A stretch of 52,517 bases of DNA, taken from an uncultured Lachnospiraceae bacterium (GTDB taxonomy: Bacteria; Bacillota; Clostridia; Lachnospirales; Lachnospiraceae). A program made the position numbers and the translations under genes. This document shows, piece by piece, positions 26,001 through 32,990 of the stretch. The stretch covers positions 1 to 52,517 of the forward strand of contig URPH01000022.1 of assembly GCA_900549665.1 (NCBI GenBank), written 5' to 3'. The notes under the pieces were generated by a model that made no database searches, was not told the origin of the DNA, and was given only the letters and a program-made list of their open reading frames with translations. Positions within the stretch are counted from its first letter, which is position 1, and each line of letters opens with the position of its first letter.

Positions 26001-26148
26001 ACTTACCGATACGGACAGCAATATCCTGCTCTATGCCGTGACCTATCATTACAAAGATCAGCAGACAGTTGAAATTGCAGGTGAAAACAGTGCAGACCCA
26101 AATATCCTGACAAATATCCTGTTATATAAAATTACGCTGGACAGATAG
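23071..26148 (+). CDS. very large polytopic membrane protein with extracytoplasmic C-terminal domain
   Basis: A 1025-residue protein. About residues 1-680 hold 13 or more hydrophobic helices with a Cys/Ser-rich insert of about 50 residues near 475-510. The last 340 residues are soluble and β-rich (ALDGQGFFDYLGITCYG, LPVVFYIQPEYDYYIF, LLVTISFTDTEGNSF). An HHHGEQ segment and YNRQYM lie in loops. The layout resembles large GT-C enzymes with a C-terminal carbohydrate-binding-like module, but I do not recognise a family and the catalytic residue is not assignable. It has its own promoter and terminator, so it is monocistronic. GGAGG sits eight bases before the ATG. Confidence 0.7.
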   Translation: MLALFLTILLAALISLKLLPIVSGTTQEFTDFIIENVSSSGLNKSAELSLFWAITVGGAVFMCLLLFLYEKMQKTAVPVTARTIAPTVQSSLSPLGPDDRTDSYTDAIFCPCLCLCATAIPFFVYLILYKQVSLPLLFFAGLSLFSMIKRKTDIRMLLLTYVLTYYGIVSVLSFGCSFTTQFVLSGSKIYILTLLIGTAFLILTHVIRKLHPDSLFAKYLLLALQCLMPGLFSVYLIDKYLYKDSLIRVRYATGYYIFFGALIAVLFFILIRHAIRYFRGKKDDIICFVTPMIIFAYHSFCAAPMYAQPDQHHHGEQMIPFNQIFEHGQSLYNTYTPVSGLFPFVNGFIQHGILGGTVTDYAPAISITMVIFCFIIMFLICQHIGGSKALLFAVLFNLPCYNRQYMVLPALLLLTLPGLLKKPALWIFSYILTSFLSGLYYPLFGAAVMLSMVPVCLWEIRALWEKSRRSGAAFPSCSLKQANKDMSSVASDNLNMNTSSANSADKQHRRLMSVGCLILYVALFAVIACSIPTLFRMLKHTLTYSSQTIPADGIALSNQTAPDFFMPYLADMPTLRLYLYMALRFLLPAIGIWLLLYFAYRALRQKDVFRFLLFAAGIITLVISYSYTLVRADVGKVLSRTGPILIAVIGMYLPVCLLSHKEILKEKKANLLALGFCLSLPFIVYMQISQTKNPDLWVYPDGDAKLVMDDSSKLFAYYTVPDTFLKSGDTDLSPRYQALLGDGFMVADQVHYIKEYAKVVEKCEQVSEDVTYMALDGQGFFDYLGITCYGTGYIPAARSLKAQQEIWDSDPQNLPVVFYIQPEYDYYIFRFMMDAGYLYNHEDHAFYPPGLYDKLYAAGLVSGCDDYRKDCSPLDLGLSAASFGNSCDSFMKNNVLTSETDPSDLKKLTGKSYDAMYLEFSAKPADNLLVTISFTDTEGNSFEQYQTTCQYGDGELLIPLGMNACWTLSDISSFTVSLTDTDSNILLYAVTYHYKDQQTVEIAGENSADPNILTNILLYKITLDR

Positions 26149-26150
26149 CC

Positions 26151-26224
26151 AAAAGACCCTGCAGCCAACATCATGAAGATCATCCACGTGGATAAATCCC
26201 ATGCTTTGGCCACAGGGTCTTTTA
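26151..26224. terminator. long bidirectional terminator with large loop
   Basis: AAAAGACCCTGcaGCCAA pairs with TTGGccaCAGGGTCTTTT, flanked by A and T runs. A 38-base apical part contains the palindrome ATCCACGTGGAT. It lies between convergent genes (23071 plus, 26271 minus) and would end both transcripts. Confidence 0.88.
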
Positions 26225-26270
26225 TTATCTTTTCATATACAATCTATTCGTCAGACAGCAGTCATTTTAT

Positions 26271-27206
26271 CTATGCTGTGATCAATGTGCCTGCTTTACC
26301 TTTGACAGCCTGAGAAGCTTTGTCAATGGATGTGATCAGTACACTTCCGGTCGGTACCTTTTCCAGATAGGTCACTGCGGCTTCCATCTTGGGCAGCATG
26401 TCGTTTTCGCCAAATTCCCCGGCTTCAATATAAGCTTTGACCTGCTCTAAATTCATGCGGTCGATACCTGTCTGTCCTTCCTTCCCGTAGTTGGTGTATA
26501 CCTGCTCTACACTTGTCAGGATGATAAGCTGGTCAACCTTTAAATCTGTAGCCAGCTTGCCGGCAATGCAGTCCTTTTCAATAACCGCTGACGCGCCTTT
26601 TAAGGCATGCTTCTGCTCGATAACGGGTATTCCGCCACCACCGCATGCGATCACAACCTGATCGGCATCTGCCAACAGACGGATGGTATCAATTTCAACA
26701 ATATCAATCGGCTTGGGTGCCGCAATCGCACGTCTGAAGCCTTTGCCGGGGATCTCCTGTACATAATTGCCCTTTTTGATCTCCATTTCGGCATCCTCCG
26801 CACTCATATAGCGCCCTATCAGCTTGTGCGGCTCATAAAAGGCTTCATCATACGGATCAACCGTAACCTGTGTCAAAATCGTGCTGACAGACCTCGAAAT
26901 GCCTCTGGAAAGCAATTCTGCCTTTAGCGCATTCTGAATATCATATCCGACATACCCCTGGCTCATGGCCGAGCATACACACATAGGTGCCGGACTGTAA
27001 TCAATATAAATACGGCGAAGCTCTGTCATCGCCTTGTGGATCATAGAAATCTGGGGGCCATTGCTGTGTGTAATGGTCAGCTGGTAATCAGCCTCAACCA
27101 GATCAGCCAATGCCTTTGCCGTATCCTTTACCGCATCCCACTGCTCTGAGATCGTATACCCCAGTGCCTGATGTCCCAATGAAACAACTACTTTCTTCTT
27201 GCTCAT
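26271..27206 (-). CDS. carbamate kinase-like protein
   Basis: A 311-residue amino-acid-kinase-fold protein close to carbamate kinase, which makes ATP from carbamoyl phosphate and ADP. Conserved blocks are ITHSNGPQI (45-53), AMSQGYVGY, TQVTVDPYDEAF, the substrate block FRRAIAAPKPIDIVEI and the nucleotide loop ACGGGGIPV. The first glycine-rich motif, normally LGGNAL, reads LGHQAL here, a change beside the phosphate-binding site. No arginine deiminase, ornithine carbamoyltransferase or antiporter gene is near. Catalysis may be retained or the protein may act on another substrate. It lies 51 bases downstream of the LspA-like gene at the end of the minus-strand run. Confidence 0.85.
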   Translation of the reverse strand: MSKKKVVVSLGHQALGYTISEQWDAVKDTAKALADLVEADYQLTITHSNGPQISMIHKAMTELRRIYIDYSPAPMCVCSAMSQGYVGYDIQNALKAELLSRGISRSVSTILTQVTVDPYDEAFYEPHKLIGRYMSAEDAEMEIKKGNYVQEIPGKGFRRAIAAPKPIDIVEIDTIRLLADADQVVIACGGGGIPVIEQKHALKGASAVIEKDCIAGKLATDLKVDQLIILTSVEQVYTNYGKEGQTGIDRMNLEQVKAYIEAGEFGENDMLPKMEAAVTYLEKVPTGSVLITSIDKASQAVKGKAGTLITA

Positions 27207-27257
27207 ACTCCTACCTGCCTTTGTTGTTTATCTTTTTTTAGTATATCAAAAGCTACC

Positions 27258-27716
27258 TTAAATAGCAATGACTGTAATCATCGCACCAATCATAATACAA
27301 AAATCCGAGATGTTAAAAACAAGACCTCTGAGCTTGTCATTTTTGACCTCAAAGCCAAAGTAATCCACCACGTATCCGCGCACCATGCGATCATAGGTAT
27401 TGGAAAAAGCTCCTCCGAGCAAAAATGCCAGTCCGGTACAAAGCAGCTTTTTGCCTTTTTTTCCAAAAGAAAATACATACATCAGAAAGCAGACCACACA
27501 AAGTCCCACAGAAAGCCCTTTTACAAATTCCTTGTGCTTACTTCCCAGATTGAGAAAAGCTCCCTCATTGTGATATTTGGTCAGATAGATCTTGTCCTTC
27601 AGAACCGGAACTTTGAGGACACCGGTAAGATGCTCCCCCTCTGTTCCGTTGTTTTCACGTGTCTGCTTGATCACCTGCTCGCAGGCAGCGATCAAAACCG
27701 CAATCCATGTCGACAT
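27258..27716 (-). CDS. LspA-like signal peptidase II, divergent
   Basis: A predicted 152-residue membrane aspartic protease that would cleave prolipoprotein signal peptides. The catalytic pair is Asp118 (GYVVDYF) and Asp138 (FNISDF), inside the conserved blocks GGAFSNTYDR and NEGAFLNLG. The N-terminal D-Q motif of typical LspA is E13-Q14 here, and the first helix is short and less hydrophobic, so it is not a textbook enzyme. The start is the ATG at 27716: AGGAG lies five bases before it and overlaps a false upstream ATG at 27728. It follows the S8 protease by 46 bases, placing it in a proteolysis-rich run. Confidence 0.82.
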   Translation of the reverse strand: MSTWIAVLIAACEQVIKQTRENNGTEGEHLTGVLKVPVLKDKIYLTKYHNEGAFLNLGSKHKEFVKGLSVGLCVVCFLMYVFSFGKKGKKLLCTGLAFLLGGAFSNTYDRMVRGYVVDYFGFEVKNDKLRGLVFNISDFCIMIGAMITVIAI

Positions 27717-27762
27717 TTTTCTCCTCATCTTTCTTCAAAATAATTGTATTGCCCATACGGCC

Positions 27763-29496
27763 TCACACCCCGGCCAGTACATCAAAAACCCCGGTCAGAT
27801 CCAATGTCCCATATCCCCATTCTCTGGACGGATAATACAGATCATTTTTTCTTTCCGCACCTCTTATAAAATAATTTTTGACGCTCTGAGTATTGACAAC
27901 GATATCTCTTCCCTGTCCGACAGCCCACTGCATAAAATCCGCGGCTGCTCCGGACGCTATGGCCGCTGCCATGCTCGATCCCGTCTCCGGTCCCAGTACC
28001 GTCGGAACCAGCACTCCCGGTGAAGCAATTGCCGGCACAATACTGCCGTCAACAGAAAACCCTCTGCCGCTGTTTAAATAAAAGCTCCGGTCACTGCTGT
28101 TGTAGGCTGAGACCGCCATCACGCCCCTGCTGTAGGCAGGCTCCGTCAATGTCTCATACGGACTCGGCCGCAAAAAATACGTGTCACTTTTCAAAAATTG
28201 TCTGAGCGGAAGCCAGGCGTGTACATGTCCTTGGCCGCTCCTTGTAAAAATACGAAGCTTCCAAATCCCGGATGCCGGATGTATAAAACGCAGTGTGATA
28301 AGCTCCTGTCCGTTTCCGATATCCACCGGTACATAATCTATCATAAGCCTTGTGTCGGAATAAATAAAGCTAAATTCCATACTTTGCCGCAGACTATATG
28401 GAATTTCCGAAATTCCCTCCCCACCGGGTGTCATGACCGAGATCGTGTAGATGTCCGGAATCTGTCCCCATATTTCCATATAAAAGCCAGGCTCATTTTC
28501 TCCGATCAGAAGTTCAATCTCTTCGTAATTTTGCTGTGCGGAATAAACCGGAGACATAATTCCGGCATAATGTCCGGCATAATTGCCTTCATTACCACCT
28601 CCCACAACCACACAGCGGTTGCGCTTTCTGCCAAGCCAGCCCAGATATCCGTCTAAAAGCGCCGATCCGTCATGTGATCCCATCGTGGTGCCAAGTGCCA
28701 TACAGATGACCAGAGGCTTTTTTTCTCTTTCTGCCACCTTATCTAAATAGCTGAGCGCCAGCATAATGTCCGTTTCCTGATAGCAGGCCACATCCTGTGC
28801 TATGCTGTAAAACTCCCGCATATACTGCTTGCACTGCTTTAATTTTACCACTGCAATATCTGCATCCCGTGCTGCTCCGGTAAATCCGTTGGTCCTGTCA
28901 TAGCCGCAGGAAGCGGAAATCATCTTTGTCCCATGCCCGTCTTCGTCTGTAAAAAGAACAGGACCGTCTTCGGCCAGATTGCGGTTGATGACTTCTCTTG
29001 TGTATTCAATTCCATAATAAAAACCGTCCGGCGGCTGTAATCTGTTTTCATCTGTCCGGTTACCAGTTCCAATACTTCTGTCATCCTGCTGTGCCGTCTG
29101 ATCCCACACACTGACAAGACGTGTCGAACCATCCTCATTGCGGAAAGCCGGTAGTCTGTAGCGGATCCCCGTATCCAGAAAGCCAAGGATAACGCCCTGT
29201 CCTGTCAGGCTCAGCGGTTGTCTGCTAACCTGTAAAATTCCGGAATCATTTAAAACCGACAAATCATTCTGCAGCCCATAGCACTTGGGAATATACTGAT
29301 AGCGGTATTCCGCGCTGTTTAATGGAGACACACCGGATGCCTCAACATACAGGATATACAGGTTATCCGTTATTTTTATGACACATTTGTCATCACTTAA
29401 ATTATCTCCCGGAAATAAAGAACCGGAGGATATATCAAATCCCAAAGGGATGTCCCGATAATCCTCCGATAAAATACGATATTCACACTCGTTCAT
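27763..29496 (-). CDS. S8 subtilisin-like protease, CspABC-type
   Basis: A 577-residue serine protease of the clostridial S8 group that includes the Csp germination proteases. The triad is Asp108 (GFLDTGIR), His188 (DEDGHGTKM) and Ser508 (GSSMAAA). A large jelly-roll-like insert (about 340-450) separates the His and Ser regions, as in Csp proteins. No Sec signal peptide is seen, so it is cytosolic or carried out in another way; Csp relatives are packaged into spores. The family start is an N-terminal pro-like stretch of about 90 residues. AGGTG precedes the ATG. It lies 50 bases downstream of the clpX paralogue. Confidence 0.9.
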   Translation of the reverse strand: MNECEYRILSEDYRDIPLGFDISSGSLFPGDNLSDDKCVIKITDNLYILYVEASGVSPLNSAEYRYQYIPKCYGLQNDLSVLNDSGILQVSRQPLSLTGQGVILGFLDTGIRYRLPAFRNEDGSTRLVSVWDQTAQQDDRSIGTGNRTDENRLQPPDGFYYGIEYTREVINRNLAEDGPVLFTDEDGHGTKMISASCGYDRTNGFTGAARDADIAVVKLKQCKQYMREFYSIAQDVACYQETDIMLALSYLDKVAEREKKPLVICMALGTTMGSHDGSALLDGYLGWLGRKRNRCVVVGGGNEGNYAGHYAGIMSPVYSAQQNYEEIELLIGENEPGFYMEIWGQIPDIYTISVMTPGGEGISEIPYSLRQSMEFSFIYSDTRLMIDYVPVDIGNGQELITLRFIHPASGIWKLRIFTRSGQGHVHAWLPLRQFLKSDTYFLRPSPYETLTEPAYSRGVMAVSAYNSSDRSFYLNSGRGFSVDGSIVPAIASPGVLVPTVLGPETGSSMAAAIASGAAADFMQWAVGQGRDIVVNTQSVKNYFIRGAERKNDLYYPSREWGYGTLDLTGVFDVLAGV

Positions 29497-29546
29497 GTTT
29501 GCACCTGCATAAAGCTTTTTATCAGTCTATGCCGGCCTTGCAAAAA

Positions 29547-31553
29547 CTATCCGCGGATCTCTATGACCGGTCCGCCTTTACCATCGATATAATCTCCGGT
29601 GATCGTCACAGTACCGATATTGTCATCCTTGGGAATTTCATACATGATATCCAGCATGAATTCCTCAATAATAGCACGTAATGCACGCGCTCCGGTATCC
29701 TTTTCCATAGCCTTTTTGGCAATCGCGCGCAGGGCACTTTCATCAAAATGCAGATCTACCTCATCCAGAGCCAACAGCTTCTGATACTGCTTCAAAATTG
29801 CGTTTTTAGGCTCACGCAGGATATCCACCAGCATATCCTCGGTCAGACCGTCCAATGTAAACAAAATAGGAAGTCTGCCCAAAAACTCCGGGATCATACC
29901 GTATTTTTTCAGATCCTCGATCGTCACCTGATTGTGGATATTTTTTTCTTTGTCAAAGGTATCCTTTAAAACAGCATCAAATCCGATAGAGCTTTGCTTG
30001 GACAGGCGCTGTTTGATGATCTCGTCCAGATCCGGAAAAGCCCCACCGCAGATAAACAGGATATTGCGCGTATTGATCGTGGTAAGCGGAACCATGGCAT
30101 TTTTGCTGCTCGCACCAACCGGCACTTCAATATCCGCCCCCTCCAACAGCTTTAACATTCCCTGCTGAACCGATTCACCGGAAACATCGCGGGAATTGGT
30201 ATTTTGCTTTTTGGCAATTTTATCGATCTCATCAATAAAGACAATCCCCATCTCGGCCTTATCCACATCATTGCCGGCAGCTGCCAACAGCTTGGAAAGC
30301 ACACTTTCAATATCATCACCGATATAACCCGCCTCTGTCAGACTGGTCGCATCCGCGATCGCAAGCGGCACATCCAAAAGCTTTGCAAGCGTCTTTACCA
30401 GATACGTCTTACCACAGCCGGTAGGTCCGATCATAAGCATATTGGATTTCTCGATCTCGATCTCATCCATGGTATTGGTTGCCACACGTTTGTAATGATT
30501 GTAAACGGCTACAGACATTACCTTTTTGGCTTTTTCCTGTCCCACAACAAACTCATCCAGCTTAGCTTTGATCTCATGGGGTGCAGGAACATCTTTCAGA
30601 TCGATCAGCGGCTTATCTGTCTTTTTACGCTTTTTTAATCTGGTCCGTTTGGAATTGGGATCCTGCTGCAGATCATTGAGATTGACAAAACGGATATTGG
30701 GAAAGCCCTTGGGAATATCCTTTCCATCCTTGGAAGCCTCATCATCCGAATCGGCATTCTGGTTTAAGCCCGGCATACCAAAGCCGGAAAGCGAATTGAG
30801 CAAAGCAGCATCATCCATTCCCGGATAATCATACTGGCCAATGGCATCCATGGTCTTGTGCATACAGTCATCGCACACACAGATATTCTGTGGCAGCTTG
30901 AACTGTCTGCCTGTAATGCTTTCGGGACGATGACAGATGAAACATACATTATCATACTCGCTGTCATCATTGTCATCATCTTCGCTGTCAGCACTGCCAT
31001 CATCTTCGTTGTCAGCATTGCCATCATCTTTGTTGTCAGCACTGCCGTCATCTTCGTTGTCAGCACTGCCATCATCTTCGTTGTCAGCATTGCCGTCATC
31101 TTCGCTGTCACCATCTTCGGCGCCAGAAACATGATCGTCAGAATCTACATCGACATCTGTATCTCCATCTGTATCTGTATCTCCATCTGTATTCATATCA
31201 TCGACTGCACGAACAACACCTGTATCATTCCTGTCCCTGTCATCGGATGCGGCATTCTCATCCACATCATCCGCATCATCAAAATCGGATTCGTCAAAAT
31301 CATCATCCCCGGCGCTCATGTCAAATAAGGGTGCATCATCCTTATCCACAACCTCCCGGAAATCATTTTCAGGCTTGATAAACGGTTTTTGTCCCGGTGC
31401 ATCATCAAAATCATTTAAATAAGAGTCATTATCCTCTTCATCTGAAAAATCATCCTCATCAAAAAAAACAACTTCATCATCAACATGTTCCTCATCCGTC
31501 ACTTTTTGTTCGTCTTTATTGGAATTATTGAATATATCAAAAAAACTGCTCAT
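29547..31553 (-). CDS. clpX: ClpX-type AAA+ unfoldase with acidic N-terminal extension
   Basis: 668 residues, whereas ClpX is usually about 420. Residues 1-200 are Asp/Glu-rich and presumably disordered, ending in six 8-residue repeats (EDDGSADN type). The zinc-binding domain follows (Cys204/207/227/230), then a long linker and the AAA+ core: Walker A GPTGCGKT 376-383, pore loop GYIG 409-412 (usually GYVG), Walker B IVFIDE 437-442, ClpP-docking IGF 523-525, sensor 2 GAR 621-623. The RKH loop that grips ssrA-tagged substrates in ClpX is absent; SSKN occupies that region. So ClpP docking looks retained but substrate choice altered. The ATG overlaps the htrA stop (TAATG), with GGAGG inside htrA. 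No clpP or tig is nearby; a standard clpX probably exists elsewhere. Confidence 0.93.
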   Translation of the reverse strand: MSSFFDIFNNSNKDEQKVTDEEHVDDEVVFFDEDDFSDEEDNDSYLNDFDDAPGQKPFIKPENDFREVVDKDDAPLFDMSAGDDDFDESDFDDADDVDENAASDDRDRNDTGVVRAVDDMNTDGDTDTDGDTDVDVDSDDHVSGAEDGDSEDDGNADNEDDGSADNEDDGSADNKDDGNADNEDDGSADSEDDDNDDSEYDNVCFICHRPESITGRQFKLPQNICVCDDCMHKTMDAIGQYDYPGMDDAALLNSLSGFGMPGLNQNADSDDEASKDGKDIPKGFPNIRFVNLNDLQQDPNSKRTRLKKRKKTDKPLIDLKDVPAPHEIKAKLDEFVVGQEKAKKVMSVAVYNHYKRVATNTMDEIEIEKSNMLMIGPTGCGKTYLVKTLAKLLDVPLAIADATSLTEAGYIGDDIESVLSKLLAAAGNDVDKAEMGIVFIDEIDKIAKKQNTNSRDVSGESVQQGMLKLLEGADIEVPVGASSKNAMVPLTTINTRNILFICGGAFPDLDEIIKQRLSKQSSIGFDAVLKDTFDKEKNIHNQVTIEDLKKYGMIPEFLGRLPILFTLDGLTEDMLVDILREPKNAILKQYQKLLALDEVDLHFDESALRAIAKKAMEKDTGARALRAIIEEFMLDIMYEIPKDDNIGTVTITGDYIDGKGGPVIEIRG
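30960..31103 (-). repeat. 24-base tandem repeat in clpX, six copies
   Basis: Six contiguous 24-base units (boundaries 30960, 30984, 31008, 31032, 31056, 31080) encode the 8-residue acidic repeat just before the ClpX zinc domain. Units differ at few positions, suggesting recent slippage; copy number may vary between strains. Confidence 0.92.
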
Positions 31554-32923
31554 TATTTTCCTCCAAGTGTTACCGTCGTTTCATACGGCTGATATCCATC
31601 ATTGGTACGGGTCATAAGCTTTGCTGCGACCTTGTCACCAACTTTATAATAAGATAAGACCTCTGTCAGGTCACTCATCTTTCCTACCGTATATCCGTCA
31701 ATCTCCAATAAGATGTCCCCTTTATGGATGCCGGCCTCTTTGGCAGGTGTATGGTCAAATACCTGTGTAATGTAAATTCCCTCTTTGATATCGTATTTTT
31801 CCAAAAGTTCACCGGTAACAGCCATACCGCTGATTCCGAGATATGTGGCCGAATCATTTTTTTGCGAAGGTTTTGTTTTTTTCTCCATCAGATCCTTTAA
31901 GATCGGTTCTGCCGTTGAAATCGGGATCGCATATCCCATGCCTTCCGTCGCATAATCTGCGATCTTGCTGGAATTGATTCCGACCACCTCACCCCTGACA
32001 TTTAAAAGTGCCCCGCCGGAATTGCCCGGATTGATCGCCGCATCCGTCTGTATCAGATATTTTACCGCAGACGAATCATCCTTACCGACCTCCGTTCCGT
32101 ATAACGGACCTTCATCATCCGTATAGGCTCTGTTGACAGCACTGATCACACCTGTTGTCACAGACTGCCCGGTGCCAAGCGCATTTCCGATCGCGATCGC
32201 AGGTTCTCCTACCTTTAAGTAATCGGAGTTGCCAAGGGTAGCTATCCTGATCTGCTTTTTGGTCGCAGGATCAAGATCAGAAAGATTGATGGCGATCACT
32301 GCCAGATCCATGTCCGCATCCGTTCCTTTGACGGAAGCCTCTGCTACAGATGCGTCAATAAACTGCACTGTCAGCTCATCGGAATCCTCAACAACATGAT
32401 TGTTGGTGGCGATTAAAAGCTCCGTGTCATTTTCTCCGACAATAATACCGGAGCCGCCGCCCTCAGTCTCATAATCATACAGATATCCCCAGAAATCATC
32501 CTCAATGGTGTATTTGCCAAAAATAGATACAACACAGGGCATCACGCGGTCAACGACCTCTGTAACGTCCGTCACAACCGTTGCCTGCGTCTCCTTGGCA
32601 ACCGTCATGTCAATTTCGGAATCGGAATTCATCTCATTGATGTCAGCCATCTGGTTGGTTTCTTCCTCTCCGTCTTTTTCTGTATCATCCACACCGTTTT
32701 TCTTTTCTTCCGGATCAGCTTGTTTTTCCACAGCTTCCGTCTTTTCGACCGGATCTAAAAGCTCCGGTGCCGCCTCCTGTCTGAATACAACAAGAATTAC
32801 GACGATCACAAGCCCTGCCACCAGACCAAACATCAGTCCGCACAAAACGCTCATGCCCATTTTCTTTAATTGTTTGTCTTCCGGCTGCTGCAGCTTTTGT
32901 TCTTCTTTTATCTGTTCATCCAT
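31553..32923 (-). CDS. htrA: HtrA/DegP-type membrane serine protease
   Basis: A 456-residue protease with a short cytoplasmic start, one membrane helix (about 24-47), an acidic Glu/Asp/Lys linker of about 70 residues, a trypsin-like domain and one PDZ domain (about 360-450). The triad is His176 (TNNHVVED), Asp206 (DMDLAVI) and Ser302 (NPGNSGGALL). Such enzymes degrade or refold damaged secreted proteins at the outer face of the membrane. GGGGGAT precedes the ATG. It is 67 bases after glmS and overlaps clpX by one base, a tight coupling of an envelope protease with a cytosolic unfoldase. Confidence 0.95.
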   Translation of the reverse strand: MDEQIKEEQKLQQPEDKQLKKMGMSVLCGLMFGLVAGLVIVVILVVFRQEAAPELLDPVEKTEAVEKQADPEEKKNGVDDTEKDGEEETNQMADINEMNSDSEIDMTVAKETQATVVTDVTEVVDRVMPCVVSIFGKYTIEDDFWGYLYDYETEGGGSGIIVGENDTELLIATNNHVVEDSDELTVQFIDASVAEASVKGTDADMDLAVIAINLSDLDPATKKQIRIATLGNSDYLKVGEPAIAIGNALGTGQSVTTGVISAVNRAYTDDEGPLYGTEVGKDDSSAVKYLIQTDAAINPGNSGGALLNVRGEVVGINSSKIADYATEGMGYAIPISTAEPILKDLMEKKTKPSQKNDSATYLGISGMAVTGELLEKYDIKEGIYITQVFDHTPAKEAGIHKGDILLEIDGYTVGKMSDLTEVLSYYKVGDKVAAKLMTRTNDGYQPYETTVTLGGK

Positions 32924-32990
32924 TTAATATCCCCCTGACACAGCATGCAAAGATCTGAGGTATCTTCCGATTTCCTTATCAGCATCCGCA

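Noticed and set aside
30858..31328. Ile/Val/Ser-rich plus-strand reading frames opposite the acidic clpX leader
   Set aside because: They are antisense products of the GAT/GAA-rich repeat and have no start signals.
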